From: Owenia fusiformis
Taxonomy: Eukaryota > Annelida > Polychaeta > Sabellida > Oweniidae
NCBI GenBank assembly: GCA_903813345.2
Contig: CAIIXF020000012.1
Location: 10,314,432 to 10,378,431 of the forward strand
Direction: 5' to 3'
Length of the DNA stretch: 64,000 nt
The stretch's first letter is position 1. Every line of letters starts with the position of its first letter. Shown here piece after piece: positions 29,116 through 40,791 of the stretch. The notes under the pieces are model-generated. The model searched no databases. It was not told where the DNA came from and saw nothing but the letters and a program-made list of their open reading frames with translations. Made by a program: the position numbers and the translations under genes.

Positions 29116-30721
29116 TTCACCTTTCCCCAAAGTCCAAAGGGTACTCATTTGACTGCTGCCTTAATTGGTCGTTGAAAATCAATGACCTCAAAGCAGGGCA
29201 CATTTCGCGCCAAAACTTCAATGACTATTAGATCGCTGAATAAGTGAAGTAGATCTCATTATAAAATGATAACAAAACTAAGTGAAACATATTTTTCTGA
29301 CTATTTTGCCTGAAGCTGTGTCTTGAATACACCATCCGGTAAATCAAACCATAGAAATAATTGTGATACGAGTGCTAGTCTTTTAACAAAGTGAATCCAA
29401 CTTACGCAAACCAAAGATTGACAACCATTCAAACAATAAGACTGTATGGATATACAGCGGTATGGAATGGCCGCTTACCAAAACTGTCAAAAAGCTCCCC
29501 CTTGGTAAAACTGCTCCCCCAGGTAAATCCTGACTACATCCTTGAATTGTCGGAGTTTCTCTCTAGAAGGTCTATGTCCAAAATATCCTGAAAAAGTTCG
29601 ATATTTAAAAAATGCCCATGGGCTTTTCAAGAGATAAATCTCTTCAAATAGCCGATCATGTGTAAAACAAGCAACGCTAGTGTCTCAAAGCATACATGAA
29701 CAGCCTTAACATTGTTCAATGACATTAGTCATCACTCACGTAACCATTGTCAAATTCTTCAGCAGACATAAAAGTAACATTGTCATGTGGTATATTAGGT
29801 GGCTGAATGTAAGTGAAAATAATGCAACGTTGGCCAAAATTTGAGAGTCTAATACTTTTTCTTCAAGGTTAAGCCGTTCCCCCTTATTCACCCCACGAGA
29901 AAGTATTGGGATGTTGACATTTTGACAGTCAAGAACTAAACAGCGGGTTTTGTACTGTAAGCGTAATTTGAAAATGTACAGGAAACATTGGGTTTACGAA
30001 AAACACCGACCGCCGACCACCGACCAGTCACTCTCCACAGTTGGGTACATGTGGTCGGTGGTCGTCTGACGGTTTTTTACATAAAGATGAAAAAATGCAA
30101 AATTAGAAGTAAAACTAAAACTGGGAATCCAATGACTATAGTACCTTTACTAGCTCGTGATTTAAAAACGTATAATTAATCATTTCAAATCACGATGAAA
30201 ACGTTACATCGTCGTGGTGTGTAATGTCATATTTTTAAGTGATGTTTCAGTTGTTAGAAGACCAATTTCATCCTGGTTAGTCACTTTGGAAAAAAACGCA
30301 CATAACATTGCATTAAGTTCATTCATATGAAACGCAATAACAAAAACACACAAACATCGTCAATGTTGACGTCGTAACATTATGTTTGATGTCTCAGTTG
30401 TTAAACGTCAACTGGTAAAAACTACATTTGATATGACAAAAAAAGCTTTCTAATAGTGTACTGAAATGGTAAGTCACTTTTAATCCCGATAAGAGAATGC
30501 ATGTAGCATTATATCGTGTTCAGTATTCAGTAGGCTATGACGATAACAAATCATTTTTGTTTCGAAATTGTTAAACCTGCACATCGCTCCAAAATGCAAT
30601 ATGTTGACATATATTGTTTTTACATTTTCAAGCTCTAATATAAAGTTTATGTAAATAAAAATTGTTTTTTCTTCATAATATCAAAGAAAAATCATTTAGT
30701 TAAAAAAATAAAAAAAGTTTG

Positions 30722-30784
30722 TGCGGAATTCGAACCCGGGCCTCCTGCGTACTGAGCGAGCATTCTACCGATGGCCACCGATGT
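30722..30784 (-). other. tRNA-Gly-like sequence (SINE head or tRNA relic)
   Basis: On the minus strand, GGCCATCGGTAGAATGCTCGC (A-box side) and GGCCCGGGTTCGAATTCC (B box) resemble tRNA-Gly. The acceptor arms do not pair and the anticodon stem is broken, so it is not a working tRNA. Confidence 0.55.
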
Positions 30785-32035
30785 ATTATGAATTTTCGGA
30801 GTAATTAAACGCGACTTAGGTTTAATGCTATGATTTAGAAGTGACGTCACGTTCTTAATTTAGAAACCTTTCCAGAGGGGGAGAAACACCAGGGTTCAAA
30901 GATGACATACGCTTATAATGTAAATCTGAATTGAGATGACATCATCGCTGATTGGTCAAAAGTCGACAAACAAATGACGTCATCGATGGCGGTTTCAAAA
31001 TTTTCGAAATACGCTTCGAATAATATTATGTTTATTTCTGGCGTGTTAACCAATATCATAGTGTGACATTTTGTTGTTAGAATTTAATGTATTTTATAAT
31101 TCCTGTGGTAGCAAGAGCAAGGATAATTTGGGACAAATTATGACGAGTCCGCGTGTGTGTGACAGGATGTTTTAGATTTTCAAACCCTACTGTGGAGAGT
31201 TATATTTTTATGTATTTCAATTATATTTTCAAACCCTGCTAGGAGAATAGCTTTGATTTACACACAGTGTGCACATGCAAGGGGATTAACCTTGATTGCA
31301 TTTACTTTCCAAATCACCAGTGCTAGCCTTGATTTTGAACTGTAAAGACATGGTAAGAAATTTTCATATATTTTTGTCACTTTTTACCCTTTAGTATATG
31401 CCAACATTATGCCAATTGTATTCATTTTATTCTCCATAACTTTAGCTCCAATTTGATGTAAATATTATTTTGTATTTCAAATACTTTTGAGTAATTTCTT
31501 TGTAAAACTTGAACAATGTTTTGGAACATTTGTCCATAAGGTGATGTTCATTTCATGCACCTGTGCGTTATTCATTTACAATTAAAACCACCATTTATGT
31601 CATTTCATATGACTTATCTTGGTACACACGTTTTACAGGAGACACTGTGTGCGTACTAAAGATGTATGGCTAGCACTCAGAGACTGTATAGCTTATTTTA
31701 TAAGGTACATTCCACATTTTATTTTATATTGCTCAATTGTAAACCTTCATGGTACATTTTGCATAAAGTAACTGAATTATATTTATATTTGGTAATTTCA
31801 ATAGAGAAATGTATGTAGTGCGTCAAGCACAGTATAAGGGTTTTCTTGGGAACAGAATAAGGGCCCTTTAAGTCCCATAGCCCTTAGTACTAAGAAGTTT
31901 ATCATAAAACTGTATGTTTCATTATTGTATTTTACCTGCTTTACAAACAGCTATTTGTACATTACTTTTATTTGCAGCTCTGGGGTACAAACTAGGTGCA
32001 CAGCCTTAAGCATTTGTGGTTTTGGTCTTAAGTGA

Positions 32036-32168
32036 GTTAGTGATTTAGGTAGCTTGAATACAAGATCAATTAGTGATTTAGGTAGCTTGAATACAAGATC
32101 AGTTAGTGATTTAGGTAGCTTGAATACAAGATCAGTTAGTGATTTAGGTAGCTTGAGTATTAAGATCA
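32036..32168 (+). repeat. 33 bp tandem repeat, four copies
   Basis: The unit starts GTTAGTGATTTAGGTAGC; the last copy has one extra base. Lies inside the nested element. Confidence 0.9.
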
Positions 32169-33488
32169 GTTGAGAGATTTAGCTCATTTGTATAACATTT
32201 TGATCATTTGATTGATTATAGGGTTGAATACATTTTAAATACATTTTATATTCTTATTCTGTTAATACGATTTGTAATGTAACCCACGTCCACTCCCCCA
32301 TGGTTACAATAGCTTCTCATTTCATATCAAGCTAAGGAAAGGTGTACAAAATATGCCTTTGTCAATTAAAACATCCCATCGAAGTGTAATATTTGATAAC
32401 TAGCCAATGAAAATTCGAACGAACGAAGGTGGTAAGCAAGAGAGGTAATTATGTCTGTTATCTTAAAACTCTGGGGCTTTCCCTCATCTTAAACCTTTCC
32501 AAAATCATTTCGTCGTCACCAATCGAAGTAATTCGATGAACAATCTTTGAAATGACACATTCATCGTAAGTATTTATACAAAAGATTTGCCCCATTTGTT
32601 CATCATTCTACAATCTTTCATTAAGCTCAAAATGATAAAGTTCACCCCGAAACAACCCAAGATTGAGTTTTGGAGCGATGTGCAGGTTTAAATTTCATTA
32701 AAAGAAAAGATAGGTTGGTTAATGATAGGTTAGGACCTAAGGCAGGACAATTAATCGAGAGGAGACGGTCATACCCAGTTTGTTTGCTTGCCATTCGTTG
32801 CAAGGTACAAAATCAGTAAAACGTTGCCTAGTCCATCCAACGATTGACATTCAAAATCAAATTATTAATATTTTAAGGCTACATGATATGGTCGGTCTTT
32901 TACACATTTTCTTCAAACCCTGTTTTGAGGCTACCAGTGGAAAACACCGACCCGTCGGTGGGGTCGGTCTTTTTCGTAAACCCGGAAACATTGGACTCTT
33001 CACATAAATATTTCTCTTATCATTTGATTCCCCAGAACTACATAAAGAAGGGGGATATAGACTTGAGTATAATTATTAAATTCCATGACATTTATCATAA
33101 ATATTATTACTACTCAACATAATTTGACAATAAAATTTACCCGTTTCCGTCACCTGCAAAAATCTGCCCTACTCTGACGTCAGAGATTTCAGGTTTGCTA
33201 ATTATAATATTCATGAGCTGACTTTGGGGAAAGGTAAATAACTAAATTGTTTTCAAGAGACCAATAATCTATCATATCATTAGTCCATACAATTAATACT
33301 GCTCAGTCTCAAATGAGGTGGGTTAGAAAAGAGTGTCGCAGAGTCTAAATAAATGTCAAAAGATCAACATAACTAGTAACTATGATGTTTAATTTAAACC
33401 TTTATTCATTTTACAAAAATATCATTATATATATACTCTATATCAAAATTCAGTTTTCTTGTTACAGTTATTTAAATGGGTTTGTTAA

Positions 33489-34286
33489 AGGACAATGTGC
33501 AATTATTGGCAAATATCCCTATGGTCAAAATGAATCATTCGTAGGTGTAACATGAAGAATAAAATGTCATATAATACTTTGGAAAATATTAAAGTCCTCG
33601 GACACACATAAGCTGAGATAGGGATCATTTCGTTCAGTAAGGTTGTATTGACTTACATGGGGCTGTGCACCATTGACTTAACATGATCTGAGGATATCAG
33701 CAGATCCCAATAGAGGCCATTGTTTTCCATTGATTATCACAGAAATACCAAAAATACACTATGACCTGAATCGATTGCAAACTTAATAATTTCACAATAC
33801 GACACAAATGGTTTATCTCATCAAATGTGCAAATATGAAGTTTGCAATCGATTCAGGTCATACTTAAAATTAAAAGATTGTACATTTTTTCATCATTTTT
33901 TCCCTACAAAATGGCTATAGAAAAATGCTCCAAAAACAACTTTTACACTTATCAAATATTATACAAGTTTGTAAAACCAAAGATTATACTATTATATTTC
34001 ATTATGTAGTAACATATTTGGATAAGATGCAGGGATGCTTAGGATGTAAATGGATTTTGACAGGCACAAAAATACTTCCTGGTTTGGAATCTATGCCTCT
34101 ACACTTCATGATTGAATTATGACCCTAATAAGTGGCCTATACATCAATACAGTGCTGAATATAGGTCAACAAGATACTAGTGTGCATATAAATGTAATAA
34201 TTGAAGCAGAATACTCATTTTGAAAAATCAGATGAATTATTTTTTTCCCATGGGGAGATCCCAATGGAGGGTGTATAAGGTCCTTT
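33489..34286 (+). repeat. Dispersed repeat family, copy 1
   Basis: About 800 bp, about 80-85 percent like 38736-39507. Both share an internal inverted pair (GACCTGAATCGATTGCAAAC and complement) and end near CATGGGGAGATC. No coding capacity. Edges approximate. Confidence 0.7.
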
Positions 34287-34328
34287 CTGCACTGACAATG
34301 CATGTTATTCCATTCAAAAAGCTTATCA

Positions 34329-35888
34329 TCAATCTTGTTTCCTTTTATGCCAGGACTTGAAGCATCTTATCATGAATCGGCATAAATAGAAACAAACAAT
34401 AGCAAGTATAACCAAAGTTAGAAGTACAAGTCCAATGATATCCAACAAGAAATACTGATACCATGAGAGATTTCTTATTCCCTGGGATTTCAAATGATCA
34501 GCTCCATCATGTTTAGTAACGTAATTCACCCAGTATAGCAATGTTTCTCTAGGAGACACAGGATTATCTTTGAACAAATCACTTGCTTTCCTTGCATTCG
34601 CTGTATATTTTGGATCAGAAAGTACATTAAGAATAGCTTGCTCAAGTTCATCGGCCACTAGAGTATTAATATCCAATGTAAGTCCCATTTGTAAATAGTC
34701 GCTTAAAAGATTTGCATGTTTAGGCTGGTCAAAGGATAACGGCAAGGCAACAACTGGTACACCATGGTAAATTGTCTCCAAGTATGAGCTCCTCCCACAA
34801 TGTGTCACAAAGAGGCATGTTTTTGAATATCCCAGTAAATCTTTCTGTGGTAGCCATGTTATTAAATGGGTGTTCTTTCCAAGGGTAGCAGGTGGCTTCT
34901 CAGTGTGTTTCCATAGTATGGTATATGGGAGTTTTGCAAATGCTTCAGCAAGAACTTCATATTTTTCAGGATTCATCAAATCTTTCACAAGTGAACCAAA
35001 GCTTACAATGATGATGTCATTGAATTGTGAGTCAGCTATTATGTCATTGATATTTTTAGGAAGAGGCTTTGGTGGTTCAAGTGTATAACCACCAATGTAT
35101 ACATGGTTGGGCATGAGAGGTCTTGGGCATTCCAATGCAATATGACTGTTACTCATTATAAGATCTACTCGCTGGTGATCAATGGGGATATTTAAATTAT
35201 ACTCTTCATTCAGTCTCTTTAGTTCTCCCATAGCAGGATATATAGCAAGTGCATTTGCAAGATGGGCTGCTGAATTAAGCATCCTTTCTATAAATGTCAT
35301 TTTATCCGAGAACTTTGTAAGTGTATTGGGAACGAATGACCATGGGACAGGGTGGCCTACAGGGCCAGTTATGAGATCTGTATAAGTCCCTTCATTTGCA
35401 TATAATATTGTAGGTGTATCTAAAACTCCAGCTGTGACAATTCCTGATATTTCAACATAATCGACAATGAGTAAATCATAGTTTATCTTCTTGATTTTTT
35501 CTAATAAATTGCTTCTCATTAGGCCATTAGTGATATCACGTGAGTAATTGGATGCTATCTCCATTAGAGTGAATATTGAAGCATCCAGCATTTTTTCAAC
35601 AACCTTCGGATGATCACATGGTATAAAATCATAAGGTAATGGATATTCAAATGTTTTGATATGTGGTGATTCAAATCTTGGCTTTCCTAACTTGTTGTTT
35701 GTCAACATGGCTACAGAATGTCCCCCCTCTGTAAGAATATCAGCCATTTTTTCCATGTTTTGCAGTCTTGAAGTTCGTCCACATTGGTTGGATATTATTA
35801 AAATCTTCTCTCCTTTAGTCATTTTGATATCCACAAGAAACAATATCATGACAAACATACTCAATCCATTTAAGAATAAATTCGGCAT
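34329..35888 (-). CDS. UDP-glycosyltransferase, single exon (UGT-D, minus subtype)
   Basis: 519 residues from the ATG at 35888, the one that aligns with MPN in the sisters; another in-frame ATG lies nine bases upstream at 35897. Signal peptide (LSMFVMILFLVDI), acceptor half with TSRLQN (Arg for catalytic His) and Asp kept (LLIVDY), WLPQKDLLG, signature FVTHCGRSS to SFDQ, membrane helix and ER tail KRKQD. It is more diverged from the genes at 2539 and 21460 than they are from each other and is closest to the one at 15822. It has no surviving head-to-head partner: the next feature upstream is a DNA2 exon. Confidence 0.9.
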   Translation of the reverse strand: MPNLFLNGLSMFVMILFLVDIKMTKGEKILIISNQCGRTSRLQNMEKMADILTEGGHSVAMLTNNKLGKPRFESPHIKTFEYPLPYDFIPCDHPKVVEKMLDASIFTLMEIASNYSRDITNGLMRSNLLEKIKKINYDLLIVDYVEISGIVTAGVLDTPTILYANEGTYTDLITGPVGHPVPWSFVPNTLTKFSDKMTFIERMLNSAAHLANALAIYPAMGELKRLNEEYNLNIPIDHQRVDLIMSNSHIALECPRPLMPNHVYIGGYTLEPPKPLPKNINDIIADSQFNDIIIVSFGSLVKDLMNPEKYEVLAEAFAKLPYTILWKHTEKPPATLGKNTHLITWLPQKDLLGYSKTCLFVTHCGRSSYLETIYHGVPVVALPLSFDQPKHANLLSDYLQMGLTLDINTLVADELEQAILNVLSDPKYTANARKASDLFKDNPVSPRETLLYWVNYVTKHDGADHLKSQGIRNLSWYQYFLLDIIGLVLLTLVILAIVCFYLCRFMIRCFKSWHKRKQD

Positions 35889-36938
35889 CTTGCACAAAAC
35901 AATAATCCAAATAGCCTATTGCTCTCTAAGATTTCCCTCTGCATTCAAATGTCTTTCATTCACATGTAGAGAACTTGTGTTAGCCCTGTAGTATTGTATG
36001 GCAATTTATCAAGGGCATTATAAAGATTAAGTATAACCAAGCCCCCTGCAAATATACTTTATTGTTCAATGCATGCAAACCCAGTATACTAAAATGATGC
36101 GGTGTGCACTCAAACTGTATACAGTAATGTATTTAGTAATATTGAACTACACTGATAAACAGTGTTGACCTTTCAAACTTTATTCAGTAGATTTCATGTA
36201 TTGTACATATCACAATCATGTACATGTGCACTGACTGGAAAGTATCTAATGTTATACATAACTATGTGTAATAAAAAGGTTGCCTGGCAATATTTCAATA
36301 AAATCTCTATGAATGAATACAGAGCATGCTGTTCACTTAGAGTTCACCCTGACATGTACTCAAGCTTAAGTGAGGGGGCAACCATTTGAACTAGGAGGAG
36401 TAAACATTTATACTAATCTAATTTTTGATTTTTCAACTGGAAGAGGAGACTTTTTCTTTTCATGTTGAGGAATGGTTTTGGATGATGAATTAAACCTTTT
36501 TGCTCTGAAGCTTAATAATACATTAGAAAAGCTGTTCTTATAACCAACCACAACAAGGCTCCTTTTATGAGACCAGATTTTTTTGATCAGCCATGTGAAT
36601 ATTTTACTGGGGTTTTCAAAGATTTTAAAAAGTTAATTGTCAAATACTCTGGTTATTTAGGCTCTACACCCACCTCTGATTCTAAATATACCTAAATTGT
36701 GAATTTAAAACCAATTTATAAATTAACCTTGATTATTATAAAATTGCTGATGAGGTACGTAATATAAATAATTCCTTATAGTTATTTTCAGAAAAGATGG
36801 TTCAAATTGTATGCTGTTTTCATTTCAAAGAATATGTTTGGGTAATAATAATTTCACAATAACTAGCATTCAACTCTTTATAAAATGTGGAATAAATAAG
36901 TAACTAGAAATATTATGATTTATATCTGATTTTTTCAG
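35889..36938. other. Upstream region of UGT-D and end of DNA2 intron
   Basis: The first 530 bp resemble the upstream side of the other minus-subtype genes; the rest is unique AT-rich intron up to the polypyrimidine acceptor. No gene is seen. Confidence 0.6.
36330..36349 (+). promoter_or_regulatory. Conserved upstream box of minus-subtype UGT (DR5-like)
   Basis: TGTTCACTTAGAGTTCACCC, about 440 bp upstream of UGT-D. Here both half sites (TGTTCA, AGTTCA) fit the nuclear-receptor pattern RGKTCA fairly well, spaced by CTTAG. Confidence 0.3.
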
Positions 36939-37025
36939 GGAACTTGGAATGTCTGAGAGCCTCTTTTTAAGATTAGACCCCACTGGCGCCACCTATGAAC
37001 TGAATCTTCAGTACAGAATGAACAG
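36939..37025 (+). CDS. DNA2: DNA2 helicase/nuclease, exon with QYRMN motif
   Basis: 87 bp exon: completes the split Arg codon, then ELGMSESLFLRLD, and ends LNLQYRMN plus two bases of Arg before GTAAGA. LxxQYRMN is superfamily 1 motif IV. The sequence follows directly on the 1491-1684 exon in DNA2 proteins. The exon after this one (start of the second RecA domain) was not found in the remaining 27 kb, so it is probably beyond the window. Confidence 0.92.
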
Positions 37026-37883
37026 GTAAGAAATATATGAACAGTGACGCCCATTAGTAATTAGGTGACTAAAACAGGTTGAATTAATTACATCATTCTT
37101 GAAATTGATATGAATTGAGTAGAGTTATTTTGTGGTAGGAAGATATGGCATCTTCTCTGATCAGATACTAATTCTCTTGATAAAACCAATACACAATCAT
37201 TCCCTGTGAATAAACAGTGTGTACAGATTTTTAAAACATCTTTCATCTTGTTAGACAATCTAAGTCTACCTGTAGAAAGAAAAGTGAAAGTGAAATGTTA
37301 TTGAGGGAATGTTTTAGCAGCTATAGCCAATCTGGTTTTATTGTTTACTTCTGTAATAATATACACCAGGAAGTACCCTGGATTTAACTGTAACTTCAGA
37401 AAATCGTTTAACAGGATGTTTGAAAGTCTTAATCATTAGCATTTGTCTGTTGTGTACACCCCTTGCCCCATTATTATATGGAGGAGAGCTAAATATTTTA
37501 AAGCTGTTTCATATTATGTTATTTTGTTGTCATTAGTCCATGTAATATTTAAATCTTACCAATCTCCATGGTGAATGTATATGTGAATGTCTAATTATCC
37601 CATAGTTGAGGCTTTGTATAAAAAAACTCCTACCCACGTACCCTCGTACCCACGTACGTGGGTCCTGACCCAGTCTTTAAAGAGTTAAATTTTTAAATGT
37701 TTAAAACATTATTCAATCTCAGTTTATCCTGAATTATAGATGAATTTATGCATCCATATGCCTTTATTTATAGGTCTGACATCTCTCTAGTAAAATAAAA
37801 TAAAGCCGGAATAGCTATTTGATTTATGTTTTTGATATGTCGAAATGTTTTTGGTTGATCGGGCAGTCTTACCTGTATAACAC

Positions 37884-38090
37884 ATCAGTGCTGCAAGGAG
37901 GATTGGAAGCCAGGGTTCCAACTCGATATTCTTTAATCTCCACGCATGCGTCATTTGCTATTCGTGTCTGTATAATTTGTACGACTGCATGGAGAATGAC
38001 CCGATACTCTCCAACAAAGCTATCGCTAGGTGATTGTTTTGCAGAATATCGGTGTTGCATTCTGGGAGCCAATCCTCCTTGAGTGCTGAT
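37884..38090. mobile_element. 207 bp TIR element (MITE)
   Basis: Ends ATCAGTGCTGCAAGGAGG and, reversed, ATCAGCACTCAAGGAGG; the following GATTGG is also shared. Confidence 0.7.
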
Positions 38091-38593
38091 TAGCAATCTC
38101 CTAGCTTTCGTTCAGTGCAATCCGTGCTTCCCGTTACCTCATGCAGATTGTAAATGTCCCGGGAAGTTTACCCTTGTCCAAAAGTTGACATCTGTTTAAA
38201 AATATATTTCTTAGAGTTTCCAACTAATTAAATTCACCACATTTTATTAGATGTTTATTTCAAATGTTATTCGAATTCATTCTTACGAATATTATACGTT
38301 ATTAACGTATGTATTGTTAGTCAAAGATTTGGTGTCGTTGTTGTCCATTGTATTCACGTTTTACGCGCAAAAAGCTAGAAACTACAAAGCTGAACTTTTA
38401 TATCATTCAAACCAGGTTTTACATCAAATCAATAGAGAGGTTAAGCTACACGTATAAATGCAAACCGTGAACCTGAACGCGTAAGTCCACGCTCAAGTAC
38501 ACGTTTAAGAAAATTTTCAGTTAAGCTACACGTCTGAAACCATGTCAGTGGACGTGGAGCTATATTTATGTGGTGACTGTGTCTGAAGGTCAT

Positions 38594-38671
38594 GTCTCTA
38601 TGGTGTAATGGATAGCACTTCGGCATAGCACTTCACGTATGTCCGTTAGGCCTGGGTTCGAATCTAGTCGC
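38594..38671 (+). other. tRNA-Arg-like sequence (SINE head or tRNA relic)
   Basis: GTCTCTATGGTGTAATGGAT carries an A box and GGGTTCGAATC a B box at normal spacing, recalling tRNA-Arg. The acceptor ends do not pair, so a functional tRNA is unlikely. Confidence 0.5.
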
Positions 38672-38735
38672 AATAAAACATTTTGTTTTTTATTTTTGCT
38701 TTATTTCAAATTCAACCACAATTAAAGAGTCTAGT

Positions 38736-39507
38736 GCACTTTCAATTATGGATTCCCCATGAACAAAATGAATCATTTTTAACTGTAACATTAAGAATAC
38801 AATGTCACATAATACTTTGGAAAATATTTAAGCGTTTGAACCCACATTGGCTGAGGTTGAGGTCATTAAGTTCAGCAAGGGTATATTGACTTGACATTGG
38901 ATGTGTTCTATTGACCTAACATGTGGATACCATCAGATTCCGATGGAGGCCATTGGTTTCTATTGATTTTCACAAAAATACCTAAAATACACTATGACCT
39001 GAATCGATTGCAAATTAAATAATTTCACAATATGACACAAATGGTATATCACATCAGATGTGCTTTAATATAAAGTTTGCAATCGATTCAGGTCAAACTT
39101 CAAATTAAAAGATAATACATTTTTCATCATTTTTTTCCTACAAAATGGCTATAGAAAAATGCTTCAAAAGCAACTTTTACACTTATGAAATCCCATACAA
39201 CTCTGTAAATACAAAAATTATACTGTTATGTTTCATTAATTAATAACATATTTGGATAAGATGTAGGGATGTGTAGGATGCAAATGGATTTTGACAGACA
39301 CGAAAAGACTTCATGGTTTGGCATCTCTACCCCTGTACACTTTATGATTGAATATTGGCCCTAATGAGTGGCCCATTCAGTGCTGAATATAGGTCAACAA
39401 GATACTAGTGTACATATTAATGTAATAATAAAAGCAGTATATTTATTTTGAAAAATCAGATGAATTTATTTTTGTTCATGGGGAGATCATAATGGAGGGC
39501 GCACTAA
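38736..39507 (+). repeat. Dispersed repeat family, copy 2
   Basis: Second copy of the repeat at 33489-34286, same orientation. Confidence 0.7.
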
Positions 39508-40649
39508 ATACTTTCTTGCCCTGGTTGTCATTTCATTTCGTTTAGTATACATATTGTACTAAGCCCCGGGCATCAAATTGGTCTTGCCAATTTAAATTGG
39601 AACAAACGATCACATTTGAAGTTGTCATTTACCCATTAAAATGTATTCTTATTTCCAATTATAAGGATTGGGGTTTACCAATATAACAAGTAAGATTGCC
39701 TGTATCAAATATGGGCTCCACGGCCATCCTAGAACATAGCTAAAATCAATCATGTAATGAGGGACGTGTAATCACTCATCTACACGTAAAAACCTGTAAC
39801 TTTCACGCTTACCTGTAGAAAGTAGACTAATCTGACGTCATTTCCCTGCGCGCGCATAGAAGTACACGTTCATGCTTTGTTGAATACGCGTCTGTAAATT
39901 GTACGAATATGATAATCTCATGTAAAAACCCGTAAACTTCACGCTGGCCCGCAGGAAATAAACAAATCTGACGTCATTTATCTGCGCGCGCATTGAAGTT
40001 CACGTTCAAGTTTTGTTAAATACGTGTAGCTTAACCTCTCTATTGTCAAAATAAAACTCTACTCTTCATATTACCTAATTATGGATCAAACGGCCATGAA
40101 TAATGTCGAAGTTTACAAAACCAAACTTACACTCCCCTGCATAAGTTTGGCAACTCTAACTTTTTATTCCATCTAAATGATTCACTGAACTAGTGCGCAC
40201 AATTATCCTTAAATTGTGCCAAAAAGCGATTAAAAACGACAGTTGCTACTTGAACGGCAGATCTGCATGAGCTTTTACTGTTTAGGTAAGTTATGTAGAA
40301 CTTAAAGGTACGTATCACACTACCCTGCCCCTGCCCCCAAACTGTAGGCTAGCCTTTATTTCTTCAAAGGGTGCTGCAAAGAGGTTACAAACTGTGGACA
40401 ACATTTGTTTATTTCCATAGTTCTGAAGGTACAGTATACTAGATTTTAGCTACATATATTCCAAGTGTTCTTCCCTTGCATTACATAGATTCATCGAGCA
40501 GTTTGCAAGGTGGCAGAAAAGCCCCATGGATAACATTTGCAAATTCACTTCAGTCTGTAATTAATTTTAAGAAATACATGCTACAGTATGGCGGAGGGCA
40601 GTGTTTTATAATGTGTTACCTTGTTTACTACGCCAGCATCATTAGTTGA

Positions 40650-40791
40650 TGCCATGGTCACATTTGCCCCGATTTTCAGCACCGGCGCCCGGCCAATGAG
40701 TATTTTGTTCAAAAGTGAATTCAATTCTGAACGAAATACCCAATCGGCCGGGCACCGTAGTGAAAATCGAAGCAAATGTGACCAAGGCATA
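40650..40791. repeat. Imperfect palindrome (about 140 bp)
   Basis: GCCATGGTCACATTTG at the left pairs with CAAATGTGACCAAGGC at the right, with CGGCC-rich arms inside. Likely a small MITE. Confidence 0.6.

Larger units (their letters stand above)
30575..32687. mobile_element. Nested 2.1 kb element with TTAA target duplication
   Basis: A perfect 20 bp inverted repeat (ACCTGCACATCGCTCCAAAA) bounds 2,113 bp, with TTAA directly outside at 30571-30574 and 32688-32691. TTAA duplication is the mark of piggyBac-class transposition, though the usual CCC start is missing. No transposase frame. Confidence 0.75.
29116..33238. mobile_element. 4.1 kb non-coding TIR element in duplicated spacer
   Basis: Ends are TTCACCTTTCCCCAAAGTC and, reversed, TTTACCTTTCCCCAAAGTC. 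TA flanks both ends and the paralogous spacer near 15312 is uninterrupted. Second inverted repeats lie inside (ACGAAAAACACCGACC near 29996, complement near 32945-32985). It carries no long frame, so it depends on a transposase elsewhere. A second element is nested within. Confidence 0.75.
1685..36938 (+). other. Giant DNA2 intron (35,254 bp) hosting a UGT gene array
   Basis: Donor G|GTGAGA at 1685 and acceptor TGATTTTTTCAG ending at 36938 are joined by codon phase: AG from one exon plus G from the next give Arg. The intron contains seven UGT loci on both strands, one intact LTR retrotransposon and several DNA elements. The UGT loci are therefore nested genes, and those on the minus strand are transcribed against DNA2. 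I have no transcript evidence that this intron is spliced in one step. Confidence 0.8.
38430..40045. mobile_element. 1.6 kb TIR element with ACGTGTA-rich ends
   Basis: Ends CAATAGAGAGGTTAAGCTAC and its complement, extending through ACGTAT for about 26 bp. Subterminal parts are rich in CACGTT/ACACGT and contain a tRNA-like sequence and copy 2 of a dispersed repeat. Non-coding. Confidence 0.75.

Noticed and set aside
30722-30784. Functional tRNA-Gly
   Set aside because: Acceptor stem missing and anticodon stem broken; lies inside a transposable element.
38594-38671. Functional tRNA-Arg
   Set aside because: A and B boxes are present but the acceptor arms do not pair and the anticodon arm is disordered.
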